A DNA stretch of 64,000 nucleotides from Candidatus Accumulibacter sp. ACC003 (GTDB lineage Bacteria > Pseudomonadota > Gammaproteobacteria > Burkholderiales > Rhodocyclaceae), in assembly GCF_907163085.1 (NCBI RefSeq), contig NZ_CAJQTX010000001.1, forward strand, positions 265,001 to 329,000. The letters are read 5' to 3'. This document shows, one piece after another, positions 62,604-64,000 of this stretch; positions within the stretch are counted from its first letter, which is position 1, and each line of letters starts with the position of its first letter. Position numbers and translations under genes: made by a program. Below the pieces are notes generated by a model, which worked only from the letters and a program-made list of their open reading frames with translations, had not been told where the DNA came from and did not search any database.

Positions 62604-63959
62604 TCAGGGCCGGCTGCGAGCCGGCGGATCCGGGCCGGCCGCTGGCGGCTGCGGCTCGACGCTGCTGCTTGCCGGGTCGGCGGCGGCCGTGGCGAGCGGG
62701 GCGATGGCGACGCGGTTGCGCCCCTGCCTCTTGGCTTCGTAGAGCGCCGTATCGGCGCGCCTCAGTGCCGCTGCCAGGGAAGCGCTGCCGACGTCCGCCA
62801 GACCCAGGCTCAGAGTGATCGGCAGGCAGACGTCATTGGCCAGCTCAAGCGGGTTCCTGGCGACGCGTTGGCACAGTCGGTCGGCCAGACGATGCGCTTC
62901 CTCGACGCCGGTTTCCGGGAACAGGAAGGCAAATTCCTCGCCACCGTAGCGGCAAACCCAGTCGGACTGCCGCAAGGTCTTCTCGATGACTTGTGCTACC
63001 GACTGCAATACCAGGTCGCCGACAGCGTGTCCGTAGTTGTCGTTGATCTGCTTGAAGAAATCGAGGTCGGCCATGGCCACGCAAATCGGCCGATCGTAGC
63101 GCTGTGCGCGTTTGATTTCTTCGTCGGCCAGGGCCATGAAATGGCGGCGGTTGAACATCCCGGTCAGGTCATCGATGGTCGCCAGCAGCAACAGTTGCCG
63201 AGCGGCCTGTTCTTTCTCGTGCATCGCTTCGCGTAACTCGCCGATGGCGCCCTCGACGGCGCCGATCTCGCGCATCAAGGCGGTGGCGAAGGGCTTGCTC
63301 GCTTGCCCGGAACGGAGCGCCGACAGCGCCTCGTCCATGGCCTGGAGCGGCCGAATCAGGTAGCGATGGATCAAGAACAGGATGGCGCCGACAAAGGCGG
63401 CGACGACCGCCAGGACAATCGCCAGTCTGACGCGGCTGCTCGCCATGGTCGCCGCCATCTGGCGCAAATCGTCGGTCGCCAGGTTGACGCCGTCGATCGA
63501 CACATCGTCGGCCAGCAAGCTCAGGCGATTCGACAGGGTGGCCCATTCGGCAGAATCGTCTACTTTGCTGTCCGCGCGCGCCGCCCGCGCCAGGAAAGCT
63601 TCGACTTCGTGGGCCAGTGCAGCGGCGCGGGCGTCGGCCAGTAGCGCCGGATGGCTGGCCAGCAGGCTGACGATGAACAGTGCCTGCTGACGCGCAACGG
63701 GCGTCGGCCCCGACAGAACGCGCTCGCCTTCCAGGCGCAGTTGTTCGACATTGCGCGCCAGGCGAAACTGTTCGAGGGTACTGGGGACGGTCTTGTCGAG
63801 CAGGCGCTGCGAGCGTTCGAGCACCACGCGCTGGTCGGCTGCCAGCCAGATCAGCAGCGCCAGAAAAATGCTGCCGAAGACGCCACCAATGAACGCAAAG
63901 GCCTTGCCGGCAGGCCAGCCACCGTTACGCCAGCGCTCAGGAAAAAATCGCGGCGCCAT
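62604..63959 (-). CDS. Membrane diguanylate cyclase (GGDEF)
   Basis: A 451-aa c-di-GMP synthase. Two membrane helices (about residues 20-41 and 179-198) bracket a ~135-residue periplasmic helical sensor; a HAMP-like linker (LIRPLQAMDEALSALRSG) follows. The GGDEF domain spans ~275-440: TIDDLTGMFNRRHF, DLDFFKQINDNYGHAVGDLVLQ and active site YGGEEFAFLF, with inhibitory I-site RQSD five residues before it. The C-terminal ~25 residues are Pro/Ala-rich and disordered. It is read toward radA. No EAL domain, so synthesis only. Confidence 0.95.
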   Translation of the reverse strand: MAPRFFPERWRNGGWPAGKAFAFIGGVFGSIFLALLIWLAADQRVVLERSQRLLDKTVPSTLEQFRLARNVEQLRLEGERVLSGPTPVARQQALFIVSLLASHPALLADARAAALAHEVEAFLARAARADSKVDDSAEWATLSNRLSLLADDVSIDGVNLATDDLRQMAATMASSRVRLAIVLAVVAAFVGAILFLIHRYLIRPLQAMDEALSALRSGQASKPFATALMREIGAVEGAIGELREAMHEKEQAARQLLLLATIDDLTGMFNRRHFMALADEEIKRAQRYDRPICVAMADLDFFKQINDNYGHAVGDLVLQSVAQVIEKTLRQSDWVCRYGGEEFAFLFPETGVEEAHRLADRLCQRVARNPLELANDVCLPITLSLGLADVGSASLAAALRRADTALYEAKRQGRNRVAIAPLATAAADPASSSVEPQPPAAGPDPPARSRP

Positions 63960-64000
63960 GTTTAATAGAAATCGTAGGGGAAATACCGGCGCCAGAGGCG

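Overview
The window looks like the chromosome of a GC-rich betaproteobacterium. A Rhodocyclales genome of the Candidatus Accumulibacter type is my best guess, from gene content only (GlgE-type glycogen genes, AmmeMemoRadiSam genes, indolepyruvate decarboxylase with an Lrp regulator); no marker was aligned. It opens inside a 23S rRNA gene, followed by 5S rRNA and a strong hairpin terminator.

Layout. 1-19.7 kb is mostly core chromosome: comB, DUF1415, arfB, DUF924, a YjbQ-type protein, a LEA14-like lipoprotein, a DUF2760/Hsp70/Hsp70 operon, a secreted duplicated-domain protein, tag, DUF2789, an ECF sigma/anti-sigma pair, an aldo/keto reductase and a secreted protein/rhodanese operon. At 18.6-19.3 kb a degenerate 21-bp tandem repeat array sits directly downstream of a small conserved-looking protein of unknown function. 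20.1-35.5 kb is an accessory, lower-GC, defence-like island. It holds a TIR/DnaB-like fusion gene cut by an IS50-group insertion sequence (9-bp target duplication, exact reconstruction possible) and a second TIR protein with an unknown N-terminal domain. It also holds an eamA gene cut by a four-gene IS21-like element (6-bp duplication) and a Septu-like PtuA/PtuB cassette. The cassette is flanked by 0.9-kb direct repeats of the eamA-gshA junction and bounded by two truncated genes, one of them the start of a DUF1156 gene. gshA follows intact.

35.6-37.2 kb and 41.9-42.5 kb are repeat fields built from a REP-like ~37-bp inverted repeat: a 263-bp tandem array and a ~300-bp duplicated unit. Between them lie an alpha/beta hydrolase-like gene translationally coupled to the three AmmeMemoRadiSam genes, and ispD-ispF. 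A third TIR protein, membrane-anchored, and a peptidoglycan amidase come next. 45-51 kb is a glycogen block: glgP converging on glgE and a GlgM/GlgA-type glycosyltransferase, which together suggest the maltose-1-phosphate route of alpha-glucan synthesis. 51-64 kb is core again: tsaB-rimI-uracil-DNA glycosylase, lemA with two TPM-domain genes, lrp/ipdC, an lplT-like transporter whose stop codon lies in a MITE-like palindrome, a LysR regulator, alr, radA and a diguanylate cyclase.

The best candidates for something undescribed are the TIR/DnaB-like fusion with a lost Walker A motif, the small protein next to the 21-bp repeat array, and the truncated X-ptuA-ptuB-DUF1156 defence operon captured between direct repeats.
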